From assembly GCF_015291705.1 (NCBI RefSeq), contig NZ_CP030050.1, positions 8,370,001 through 8,434,000 of the forward strand: DNA of 64,000 nucleotides, given 5' to 3'. The translations under genes and the position numbers were made by a program. The notes beneath the pieces are model-generated. The model saw nothing but the letters and a program-made list of their open reading frames with translations. It ran no database searches and was not told the DNA's origin. Origin of the DNA: Bradyrhizobium arachidis. GTDB lineage: Bacteria; Pseudomonadota; Alphaproteobacteria; Rhizobiales; Xanthobacteraceae. Below, in pieces: positions 53,779 to 61,682 of this stretch; position 1 is the stretch's first letter; every line of letters starts with the position of its first letter.

Positions 53779-54217
53779 AAGCTGCCCCCTTAAGGGAAAA
53801 TCTAATTCTACCGCGGTTTCGCCCGGTTGGGGATTCAAGCATGTTAAACTTTGCGGACGGTGCACTGCACCCATAGCTGCGTCTCGCCCCCAATGGATCG
53901 CCTCTCTGGCCGAAGCCCCCAAAACCGAACTGATTAGGCTGAAAGACTACGCTGCCCAAACACTCTCCCCAGCAAATCACGCAACTTGATAAACTTCCGC
54001 AGTGGCGCGGCCTGCAGCGCGCAAAGTGTCCCTTCTCATTGCAAATCGCGAGGTTGACGGCTCTATGCGCCGTTGGTTCGGCCTCGCGGCTGTCGCCTTT
54101 CTGCCGGTCAGCGCGATAGTCTCACGCGACCTCGTCGAGATGGGATTTACCATCCGCCAGAGCCTGCGCGGATGGCGAAGGAGTGACCGTCTGGCGTGAC
54201 CGGTGCTTCACCATAGC
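53779..54217. other. Spacer left of ku
   Basis: No supported gene. A plus frame at 54002-54199 encodes 65 residues with one hydrophobic stretch but lacks a good ribosome site and recognisable family. Confidence 0.5.
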
Positions 54218-55150
54218 CTAGGCCGACTTTCGCTGCGGCTTTGCGGCGGGCTTTTTCGCCGCGCTCTCCTTCGCCGTTTTTTTCCCGGTGATTGGCATCA
54301 GCATTTCCTTCTGCCCGGCCGCCGCCTTGCGCGGCTTCTTGGCTGTCTTCTTCGGCGCCTCTGTCGGGCCCGTCGCGTCTCGTCCGATGCTCTTGCGCAG
54401 CGCGTCCATCAGGTCCACGACGTTCTCACCTCGAGGACGCGCTTTCGCTGTGATGGGCTTGCCGGCGCGCTTCTGATTAATGAGATCGATGAGGGCGGTT
54501 TCGTACTGGTCTTCGAACTTGTCCGGCTCGAAATGGCCCGCCTTCTGATTGACGATGTGCTTGGCGAGATCAAGCATGTCCTTGGTGACTTTGACGTCCT
54601 GGATATCGTCGAAATATTCATCCGCGGAACGGACTTCGTAGGGATAGCGCAGCAGCGTCCCCATCAGCCCCTTGTCGAGAGGCTCGAGCGCGATGATGTG
54701 CTCGCGATTGGTCAGCACCACACGGCCGATTGCGACCTTGTTCATCTCGCGGATGGTTTCCCGAATGACGGCAAAGGCATCGTGCCCGACTTTGCCATCG
54801 GGACGCAGGTAGTAGGGGCGTATGAGATATCGCGGATCGATCTCGCTGCGGTCGACGAACTCGTCGATCTCGATGGTGCGCGTCGATTCCAGCGCGACGT
54901 TCTCAAGCTCCTCCTTGGTCACCTCGATGAAGGTATCGGTATCAACCTTGTAGCCCTTGACGATGTCCTCGTTGTCGACCTCCTCGCCGGTGTCGGCGTC
55001 GACCTTGGCGTACTTGATCCGATGGCCAGTCTTCCGGTTCAGCTGGTTGAACGAGACCTTTTCGGATTCCGAGGTGGCCGGATAGAGCGCGACCGGACAG
55101 GTGACGAGGGAAAGACGAAGGAAGCCTTTCCAGTTGGCGCGGGGGGCCAT
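54218..55150 (-). CDS. ku: Ku, DNA end-binding protein for nonhomologous end joining
   Basis: A 310-residue bacterial Ku. The core beta-barrel domain spans residues 1-250 (RANWKGFLRLSLVTCPVALY, KVSFNQLNRKTGHRIKY, RTIEIDEFVDRSEIDPRYL, EHIIALEPLDKGLMGTLLRY); the lysine-rich C-terminus (KKTAKKPRKAAAGQKE, ESAAKKPAAKPQRKSA) is the usual extended tail that contacts DNA. Ku loads on broken ends and recruits the LigD-type ligases encoded at 48696 and 51009. It is divergent from the zinc-ribbon gene at 55297. Confidence 0.95.
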   Translation of the reverse strand: MAPRANWKGFLRLSLVTCPVALYPATSESEKVSFNQLNRKTGHRIKYAKVDADTGEEVDNEDIVKGYKVDTDTFIEVTKEELENVALESTRTIEIDEFVDRSEIDPRYLIRPYYLRPDGKVGHDAFAVIRETIREMNKVAIGRVVLTNREHIIALEPLDKGLMGTLLRYPYEVRSADEYFDDIQDVKVTKDMLDLAKHIVNQKAGHFEPDKFEDQYETALIDLINQKRAGKPITAKARPRGENVVDLMDALRKSIGRDATGPTEAPKKTAKKPRKAAAGQKEMLMPITGKKTAKESAAKKPAAKPQRKSA

Positions 55151-55296
55151 CGCGGGGGAACTCCATTACTGATGCCGGATTCAAGACGAACGAAGCGCCT
55201 TGGTTCCGACACCGCGACCGATCCAACAGGCCGATTTTTCTCACCTAGGCCCTTGGACGGACTCGACTTTTGTTCACTTTATGTTCTAATCGAGAA

Positions 55297-55635
55297 ATGA
55301 CCGACCGACCTGCGAGCTGGCGCATGCCGACCCCGAAGCAGATGGAAAAGCTGGCCGCTGAAGCCGTCCGTAGGCCGAGCCCCTCCCCTGCGGCTCCGGA
55401 TGCGCCGCTTCCAGCCGGATACTGGGACTCCGTCCTCAAAGACCCTCGCGCCGGCACGACCGAGGCCCAGATACGGCAGCGACGTCTCTCCGAAATTCAG
55501 CGCCACGTGCTCCGCATCTCCTGCCGCCGTTGCCAACGGACCGTGGAAATCCAGACGGCCGATGCTGTCCGATTGTATGGCGCCAACGCGCTCTGGAAGG
55601 ACGTTGCGCAGCGGCTGCTCGACAACACCTGCTAG
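55297..55635 (+). CDS. Zinc-ribbon protein, probably shortened by a nonsense codon
   Basis: A 112-residue product: MTDRPASWRMPTPKQMEKLA, a proline-rich linker, then ISCRRCQRTVEIQTADAVRL and QRLLDNTC, the cysteine pairs of a zinc ribbon. The same frame continues after the TAG at 55633-55635 with QRTGRHEEDGCWPAF and stops at the TAG 55690-55692. The continuation supplies one more cysteine and resembles the C-terminus of related Bradyrhizobium proteins, so the gene seems to have lost about 18 residues through CAG to TAG. Function unknown; divergent from ku. Confidence 0.7.
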   Translation: MTDRPASWRMPTPKQMEKLAAEAVRRPSPSPAAPDAPLPAGYWDSVLKDPRAGTTEAQIRQRRLSEIQRHVLRISCRRCQRTVEIQTADAVRLYGANALWKDVAQRLLDNTC

Positions 55636-55738
55636 CAGCGCACCGGCAGGCATGAAGAAGACGGATGCTGGCCAGCGTTCGAGACGCCGTAGTCGCTCTG
55701 GATTTGCCGATCCGATCTCTTTGCGCCTGGATGTCCGG

Positions 55739-56188
55739 ATGGCCCCGAAGTATCACCCTACGCCCCTGTCGGGCGGCGATCGCAAGGCTCTGGCAAAAGA
55801 GCTCGGCAAGGCACGGGCGATGGCTAACATCCTGGCCACCCAATCGGCGGAGATGCGGGCCAAAGGCGAGGCGATGATCCAGCAAGCCGACAGACTGCTT
55901 TGCGAAAGCTGGAACGAGCGGATGTGGAGTGACGGTGAACCGATCGATCCGTCGCCGACCATCGATCAAGCCGTGAACGGAGGCTTCCCCTGGCTGGAGA
56001 TCAGGTGCGCGCGCTGCAAGACGCCGAGCGACGTGGATCTCGCGGCGATGAAGCACCCGCCGACCACCTTCGTGCACGATCTCGCCAGCCGGCTGCGCTG
56101 CCTCAAATGCGCCAAGGCGGGCCGGCGTCCTTCCGCGACTCTGCTACAACTGGCTTGGCAGCCGCGCCACCCTCGAACCGAATCCTGA
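55739..56188 (+). CDS. Zinc-ribbon protein of unknown function
   Basis: A 149-residue protein: MAPKYHPTPLSGGDRKALAK, a helical part (ARAMANILATQSAEMRAKG) and a C-terminal zinc ribbon made of IRCARCKTPSDVDLAAMK and LRCLKCAKAGRRPSATLLQL. It ends three bases before the ATG of the interrupted SRAP gene (56192), so the two were an operon. It is a conserved rhizobial protein of unknown role. The long upstream frame to 55400 overlaps the previous gene and is not used. Confidence 0.8.
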   Translation: MAPKYHPTPLSGGDRKALAKELGKARAMANILATQSAEMRAKGEAMIQQADRLLCESWNERMWSDGEPIDPSPTIDQAVNGGFPWLEIRCARCKTPSDVDLAAMKHPPTTFVHDLASRLRCLKCAKAGRRPSATLLQLAWQPRHPRTES

Positions 56189-56191
56189 CCG

Positions 56192-56201
56192 ATGTGCTGG
56201 T
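56192..56201 (+). pseudogene. SRAP/YedK-type peptidase, start codon and Cys2 only
   Basis: The bases ATGTGC encode Met-Cys, the start of every SRAP protein, and are followed at once by the IS1111-type element. The remainder of the gene continues from TGCAATCTT at 57566 on the far side. TGC is present on both sides of the insertion. Confidence 0.75.
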
Positions 56202-57562
56202 GTGGACGGCCTCTCATCCCCACGGTTCTATGGCGCTCTCGGCGTCACAGCTAGATGAGAGGAAGTCTGATGAACATTCCCGTTCGTATCGGCATGGATA
56301 CTTCTAAGTCGGTTTTCCAGCTTCACGGTGTTGACGAGAACGAGGTGGTGGTTGTCCGCCGCCAGTTTCGGCGAGCCGAGATGATCCGCTACTTCGAGCG
56401 GCTTCCGCCGGTTCTCGTCGCCATCGAGTCCTGCGGCAGCTCGCACCATTGGGCGCGACTGCTGCAGTCATTCGGTCACGAGGTGAAGCTAATCCCACCT
56501 CAATATGTGAAGGCTTACGTGAAGCGCGGCAAGAACGACGCGGCTGACGCCGAGGCCTTGTGCGAGGCGGTCACCCGGCCGAGTATGCGGTTTGTACCGG
56601 TGAAATCGAAGGAACGGCAAGCGGCCTGCATGTTGATGACCGTGAGGGAACGCCTAGTCAGCGTGAAGTCGCAGCTCTCCAATGCTTTCAGGAGCTATGC
56701 AGCTGAGTTTGGCATCGTCGGCCCCGCCGGTCGGCAGAACGTCACCGCACTTATCAAGCGGGTGCTCGAGGATGACAGCCTGCCGGAAATGGCGCGGGAT
56801 CTCTTCCGCCTCCAGGCGGAGGAATATGCCGCAGTCGAAGCTCGCCTGGCAAAGATCGAGGCCAAGCTGATGAAGTGGCATCGCGAAGATGACGTCAGCA
56901 GGCGTATCGCGACGATTCCCGGCGTCGGTCCGATTGGGTCGTCCATGCTAAGCATGAAGGCGCCGCCGCCGGAGACGTTCAGGTCAGGCCGTGACTTTGC
57001 GGCTTGGCTTGGACTGACGCCCAAGGATCATTCAACTGGCGGCCGGCAAAGACATGGCGGTATCACAAAGGCCGGAGATTCAGTGCTCCGATCGACGTTG
57101 ATTGTCGGAGCGACCGCGCTGCTAAGGCACATTCGAAAGGGCCGTCATAAGCCGACACCCTGGCTTGCATCGCTACTGGAGCGAAAGCCGCCGAAATTGG
57201 TGGCGGTGGCCTTGGCTAACAAGTTCGCCCGTATCGCCTGGCGATTGATGATATCGGGCGGAGTATACAACCGACCGGTAGCCGCCATGCCCGTCTGATC
57301 TGAAATCGGCACCGCGAGCGAGGTTGCTCGGCGGATAGCCCACGAACTTGCAGGACGCAGTAGATGGAAGGACCGATCGGTCGATACGCGCGAGCTTCCG
57401 TAGATTACACTGGCATCATCAAGGTCGCCTATGTGCTTGGAGCGTGCGTAGCGAACACCATCTTGGCCAGCGGACTTTGTCCGCGCAAACAGGCCGGACA
57501 TCTGATAGCAAGCGATCAGGTCAAAAGTCTGCTACCATCCTGACAAGTGGGGGGCCGTCCAC
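56202..57562 (+). mobile_element. IS1111-type IS110-family element 5, inserted in the SRAP gene
   Basis: Inverted repeats GTGGACGGCC (56202-56211) and GGCCGTCCAC (57553-57562) bound the transposase gene and a 250-base 3' tail. The tail carries CCATCTTGGCCA, AACAGGCCGGACAT and GCAAGCGATC blocks also found in element 4. Excision would rejoin ATGTGC with AATCTTTAT and restore the SRAP gene. Confidence 0.88.
56270..57298 (+). CDS. IS110/IS1111-family transposase 5
   Basis: A 342-residue DEDD recombinase: MNIPVRIGMDTSKSVFQLHG (Asp), LVAIESCGSS (Glu), KRGKNDAADAEALCEAV (two Asp), IATIPGVGPIGSSMLSM and the serine segment DHSTGGRQRHGGITKAGD. AGAGGAAG lies 3-10 bases upstream of the ATG. Same subgroup as transposase 4 with many differences, so they were not duplicated recently. 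Confidence 0.95.
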   Translation: MNIPVRIGMDTSKSVFQLHGVDENEVVVVRRQFRRAEMIRYFERLPPVLVAIESCGSSHHWARLLQSFGHEVKLIPPQYVKAYVKRGKNDAADAEALCEAVTRPSMRFVPVKSKERQAACMLMTVRERLVSVKSQLSNAFRSYAAEFGIVGPAGRQNVTALIKRVLEDDSLPEMARDLFRLQAEEYAAVEARLAKIEAKLMKWHREDDVSRRIATIPGVGPIGSSMLSMKAPPPETFRSGRDFAAWLGLTPKDHSTGGRQRHGGITKAGDSVLRSTLIVGATALLRHIRKGRHKPTPWLASLLERKPPKLVAVALANKFARIAWRLMISGGVYNRPVAAMPV

Positions 57563-57565
57563 ATC

Positions 57566-58288
57566 TGCAATCTTTATTCGATCACGACAAACCAAGCCGC
57601 GATCAGCGCGCTGTTCCGTGTCGTGAACCGATACGTCGGCAATCTGGCGCCGATGCCCGGGGTGTTTCCCGACTACAAGGCGCCGATCGTGCGCAACGGA
57701 GCCGACGGCCGCGAGCTCGCTATGGCGCGATGGGGGATGCCATCGTCATCAAAGGCGCTGATGGACGCCACGAAGAAGCGAGCCGAGAAACTGCAGGCCA
57801 AAGGCAAGACAGTCGATTTCAAGGAATTGCTCAGAATGGAGCCGGACGGCGGAACGACCAACGTCCGCAACGTGAAAAGCAAGCACTGGATGAGATGGCT
57901 GGGAACTGAAAACCGCTGTGTGGTGCCGTTCAACTCGTTCAGCGAGTTCAACAAGGCCGAGGGCGGCGACATCTGGTTCGCGCTCGATGAGACCCGTCCC
58001 CTCGCCTGCTTCGCCGGTATTTGGACCAACTGGACGTCCGTTCGGAAGGTCAAGGAAGGTGAGACGACCAACGACCTCTTCGCGTTCCTCACAACAGAGG
58101 CGAACGCTGAGGTCGGTGCCATCCACCCGAAGGCAATGCCGGTGATCCTGACGACGCCGGACGAGGTAGAGGCCTGGATGACGGCTTCTCCAGACGAGGC
58201 CCTGAAGCTGCAGCGGCCGCTTCCGGACAGGAGCCTCCGAGTCGTCGCCCGCGGCGTCAAGGAAGACTCGATCCGGCCGCCAACATAA
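57566..58288 (+). pseudogene. SRAP/YedK-type peptidase, body separated from its start
   Basis: The frame opens CNLYSITTNQAAISALFRVV, then GNLAPMPGVFPDYKAPIVRN, TENRCVVPFNSFSEFNKAE, CFAGIWTNWTSVRKVKEGE and FLTTEANAEVGAIHPKAMPV, all standard parts of the SRAP (HMCES/YedK) fold that crosslinks to abasic sites in single-stranded DNA through Cys2 at the mature N-terminus. The start codon is lost to the IS insertion; the next possible start (GTG 57623) would lack Cys2 and hence the catalytic residue. The His and Glu of the active site (PEYK-like and HPKAMP regions) are retained. Confidence 0.88.
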
Positions 58289-58353
58289 TCACGCCGTGTG
58301 GCCGAGCCCGACTGCGATTACCCACACTGAACTGGATCTAAGGCGGGCTGTTG

Positions 58354-59283
58354 CTAAACGACCTTGCGCAAAGCGTCGGCCCTGCGTTTCACGCCGACCT
58401 TGGGATCGAGTGATAGCGCTTCGTCGTAGCAGGCCAGTGCCTCCCTGAGGTCGGCGAGCGCCTCGAGGCAGGTGCCGCGCGATCGCAGCAGCCGCGCCCG
58501 AGTGCGATTATCGTCGACGCGAAGTTTGCCGAGCGCGATGTCGATCGCGGGCAACACCTGGCTGGCAAGTTCGGGGCTCGGCTTGCCATCCATCTCCGCG
58601 ATCAGGGTCTCGATGACGAAGATGTTGCCTTGCGTGAGACCGAATGCCAGCCACTTCGTCCGGTCAACGAACGCGCCCTCGAAGTCGTAATCGAACGCGC
58701 CACCGTCGTGGTAGAGAAGGCGGATACGCCGGGTCTCGGGAAAGAACGCATAGTCCTTGGCCCATCCCGATTCCGGCTGGAAGCCGCCAATCTCCCGACC
58801 AGCTTCAAGATCGAACACGGTGAGCCGGTTGCCATCAGTGCCCGGTGCGTTGGCGGTCTGGCAGGCCGCGAAGCGACCGTCGGCCGAGATGCCGTTGTTG
58901 AAGAGGTTGGCCATGAAATGGCGTGACACCAATGTGTTCCCATCGGCGCCGAACGCATGGAAGGTCCCGCTAAGTGTCTCCAACCCGCCCCAGTCATTTA
59001 GAATGAAGACGCCGGCATCGGTCACCACCCCATCATTGGGGCGCGGCATCCGGCCCTCGACAATCACCCGTTTGCCATCGAGCAGGAGATAACGCCCGAA
59101 ACGCGATTGATCGGGACCGCCATCGGCCCAGGCGAGCGTGAACCGCCCGTTCGGCGAGCGCGCACGCAGACCGATGAAATCATGCGAGGCGATATGGATC
59201 GTATTGCCGAAGTCGAAATCCTCTTCGTCCGCATCGCCACGCGGCGCATCCTTAGATCCGGTCAGCCAGTTCCACATGCCCAT
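58354..59283 (-). CDS. Hypothetical protein with a WD-like and a TPR-like part
   Basis: A 309-residue protein. Residues 30-210 contain repeated strands (FIGLRARSPNGRFTLAW, GVFILNDWGGLETL, NNGISADGRFAACQ, NRLTVFDLEAGREIG) that look like beta-propeller blades; the last 60 residues hold a tetratricopeptide-like pair (RARLLRSRGTCLEALADLRE, ALACYDEALSLDP). I know no characterised homologue. It is the third gene of a minus-strand group with 59326 and 60474. Confidence 0.65.
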   Translation of the reverse strand: MGMWNWLTGSKDAPRGDADEEDFDFGNTIHIASHDFIGLRARSPNGRFTLAWADGGPDQSRFGRYLLLDGKRVIVEGRMPRPNDGVVTDAGVFILNDWGGLETLSGTFHAFGADGNTLVSRHFMANLFNNGISADGRFAACQTANAPGTDGNRLTVFDLEAGREIGGFQPESGWAKDYAFFPETRRIRLLYHDGGAFDYDFEGAFVDRTKWLAFGLTQGNIFVIETLIAEMDGKPSPELASQVLPAIDIALGKLRVDDNRTRARLLRSRGTCLEALADLREALACYDEALSLDPKVGVKRRADALRKVV

Positions 59284-59325
59284 GCCTTAAGATAGTAGGG
59301 CGAGCCCTGCCCCGCGGGGAAGCCC

Positions 59326-60366
59326 TCAGGCTGTCTGCGGCTCGGCCGAGACGAGGTGCCGGATCACGTTCGACAGGAAGAAATAAAGACTGACCAGGCC
59401 TTGGCGCGCTTCGGCCACAGTGACCTCGGCATGGACCCCCTTGGAGGCTAGGTCGTTGAGCCGACGGAAGAAGACGTCCAGATGGTCGAGCTCGGCCATC
59501 AGCAGATCCCGCGCGCTGGAATTGCGCAGCTTGACCCGCATGAATTCCTGCAGCCGGTTGAGGTATTGCTGATCGCCGAGCTTGCGCTGTTGCCCATCCG
59601 CACAAGTGACCGGCTCCTCGCTCGTGACCGGCCAGAATAGATCGGCTGCCCCCTTCATCGCGCGGCGCACCTCGGTCAGCACCAGCGCACAATCCTCGCC
59701 ATCCTTCGAGGCGGCCAGTTGGCTCGCCTTGATCAACTTCTGCACGACGTCGTCGGACCGGCCCTTGAAGTAATTGTGCACTTCCCCCTGTACGCTGTGC
59801 AGGAAGTTGTCCTGTTGCCGTCCTGCTTCGAGCTGGCGTTCGATCTCCAGCGCGTAGTTGAGGCAGCGGGTCTTGAGACGGGCCTTGATCGTATGCAGCC
59901 CGGCAAGCCGCGTGCGCACGATCCCTTTCTGCTCCATGGCGCTGGCCGTGAACTCCGCCATGTCGTACTGCGACAGGCCGGGTGGTGGAACGAGGTCGGC
60001 CAGCGTGTCCTGCCAACGCTTGATCTCGGACTCGATCTCGCCCGCCGCGGCCATCAGGACGTTGGCGCGGTCGCCCTCAGCCTTGCTTGTATCTGGATCG
60101 ACGCCCTCGATCGTGTGCAACTCGAGAAAACGCTCCAGCGACCGCTCGAAGATGAATTTCTTGGCCTCATCGTTGAGGTGCTGCGTCTCCGTGAAGAGCG
60201 CCCGCGCGATCTCGTTCTTGCTGGGGTAAAGCTCGCGAAGGAAAATGGAGGCGAACAAGGAATCCTTGCTTGCGCGCGCGACGCGCAGGCAAGCCATGAC
60301 CGCGTTTTCAACGCGGTCATTCTCGATGTGGTCGTGGATGCGTTCGAGCGCGGCAGAAAAATCCAT
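59326..60366 (-). CDS. Hypothetical all-helical protein
   Basis: A 346-residue protein predicted almost entirely helical: MDFSAALERIHDHIENDRVE, then a central coiled part (ARLKTRCLNYALEIERQLEA), and a C-terminal helical domain containing LMAELDHLDVFFRRLNDLAS, KGVHAEVTVAEARQGLVSLY and FFLSNVIRHL. The C-terminal block, with a helix-loop-helix and a conserved GVHAE, resembles C-terminal domains of proteins found in phage-defence islands, but I cannot name the family. It lies between the TIR-like gene and the WD/TPR-like gene on one strand. Confidence 0.7.
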   Translation of the reverse strand: MDFSAALERIHDHIENDRVENAVMACLRVARASKDSLFASIFLRELYPSKNEIARALFTETQHLNDEAKKFIFERSLERFLELHTIEGVDPDTSKAEGDRANVLMAAAGEIESEIKRWQDTLADLVPPPGLSQYDMAEFTASAMEQKGIVRTRLAGLHTIKARLKTRCLNYALEIERQLEAGRQQDNFLHSVQGEVHNYFKGRSDDVVQKLIKASQLAASKDGEDCALVLTEVRRAMKGAADLFWPVTSEEPVTCADGQQRKLGDQQYLNRLQEFMRVKLRNSSARDLLMAELDHLDVFFRRLNDLASKGVHAEVTVAEARQGLVSLYFFLSNVIRHLVSAEPQTA

Positions 60367-60473
60367 GGCATCACGAAGACAGGGGACGAATCTTCACATC
60401 ATCGCATGGATCAGGCTTCGCCGCGACAAGTTAGAGCCCTGTCGGGCGTCAACCGGTCGCGGGTTCGTGCCGG

Positions 60474-61637
60474 CTATTCCTCGTCTCCGTGACGCACGGC
60501 GGCAATGTCATAAAGCTCGGCCAACCACGCCGCGATGGCAGCGTCGCGTTCGTCCTGTGATCCCGTCGGCAACTCCACCGCGACCTGCCGTTCATCGACC
60601 TGGATCGGCTGGCTGATCTGATGCCGGCCGATGCCGAGGCGTTTTCCGCGCAAGCCGACGCCGCCCATGATCACGCGCAGCCGCGTGCCGTTGCCGTAGC
60701 TATTGGACAGTCCCACGAAATTCTCCAGCACGCGACCAAAGATGTTCTGCACATTTGTGGTCGGGATCAGATCGTCGCCCTGGTGATGGACGAACATCTC
60801 CGTGGTCACGGCCCAGAACTCGCCGGTTGGAAAAACTTGCGTGAAGGCGCGGGGCTCGGTCGCCGTGCCGTGTGGCTCGTAGATGATCGCGCCATACGCG
60901 TTGCGGTCGCCGACGCCCATATAGAGATTGCGCAGGAGCAGATCGACGCGCCGGTTCAGGACATCATCGTAAAGCCGGGGGAGTTTGAGGTCTGCCGCGC
61001 GTGCCCGTACCGGCATCAGGCGCAGATAGAGTGCGTGCCGCTGGCTGAACCGGTAATCGATCGCATCCGGCGCCGGCGCATGGTTCTCTGCGAGGATCTC
61101 GCCCGGCTGGAAGAACACGGCCTTGGTGAGGCTCGTGGGCGTCGGGACATGCTCCGGCGCCGCGGCCGCGGCCATGGCGAGATAGGGGCGGAGCGCCGCG
61201 ACGAACTGGGCCTTCAGCTTGTCGCGCTCCGCCTTGATCTCCGCCTTCGAGGCACCGGGCGCGAGCGTATAGTTCAACGGCCAGGATTTTTGCCGCAGAT
61301 CGAACGGCAACGCGTCACCATCGCCGTAATAAAGGTTCTGCACCATCAGCACGCGCCGCGCACCGAGCGCGCGGTTCGCATGCCCGTATTCGATCGCGAC
61401 GTTGGAATTGATGAGCTTCTTGCCGTCGGGTGTTTCGCCGACAAGGGTCACGTCGGCCAGGAACACCTCGGCCTGCTCGCTCTTCTCGAAGATTGTTGCC
61501 GCAAGATCCGGGCTTCCCGGCACGCCCTGCCGGTCTGAGTCCATCGCAAGGCGCGACGCGGCATCGCGCTCGACGGGCTCCAGCAGTTCCTGGTCGGTCC
61601 TTAGCGCTTGAAAAGCTTCGCGCAACGCGTCGCGCAC
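60474..61637 (-). CDS. TIR-like nucleotide-binding protein, N-terminus interrupted
   Basis: A 387-residue product from a GTG. The first 130 residues match TIR-like nucleotide-binding domains: SPDLAATIFEKSEQAEVFLA, DVTLVGETPDGKKLINSNVA and IEYGHANRALGARRVLMVQN. The frame continues upstream with SWQSGIPREIGRFF, the first strand of that fold, until an in-frame TGA at 61682-61680. Related proteins start a few codons before this, so a nonsense mutation has probably removed the true start. The C-terminal 240 residues are a separate domain of unknown kind. TIR-like domains of bacterial defence systems cleave NAD+. Confidence 0.75.
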   Translation of the reverse strand: MRDALREAFQALRTDQELLEPVERDAASRLAMDSDRQGVPGSPDLAATIFEKSEQAEVFLADVTLVGETPDGKKLINSNVAIEYGHANRALGARRVLMVQNLYYGDGDALPFDLRQKSWPLNYTLAPGASKAEIKAERDKLKAQFVAALRPYLAMAAAAAPEHVPTPTSLTKAVFFQPGEILAENHAPAPDAIDYRFSQRHALYLRLMPVRARAADLKLPRLYDDVLNRRVDLLLRNLYMGVGDRNAYGAIIYEPHGTATEPRAFTQVFPTGEFWAVTTEMFVHHQGDDLIPTTNVQNIFGRVLENFVGLSNSYGNGTRLRVIMGGVGLRGKRLGIGRHQISQPIQVDERQVAVELPTGSQDERDAAIAAWLAELYDIAAVRHGDEE

Positions 61638-61682
61638 GAAGAAGCGGCCGATCTCCCTTGGGATGCCCGACTGCCACGATCA

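Noticed and set aside
54002..54199. A 65-codon plus frame with one hydrophobic segment
   Set aside because: Weak start context and no recognisable family; could not be supported.
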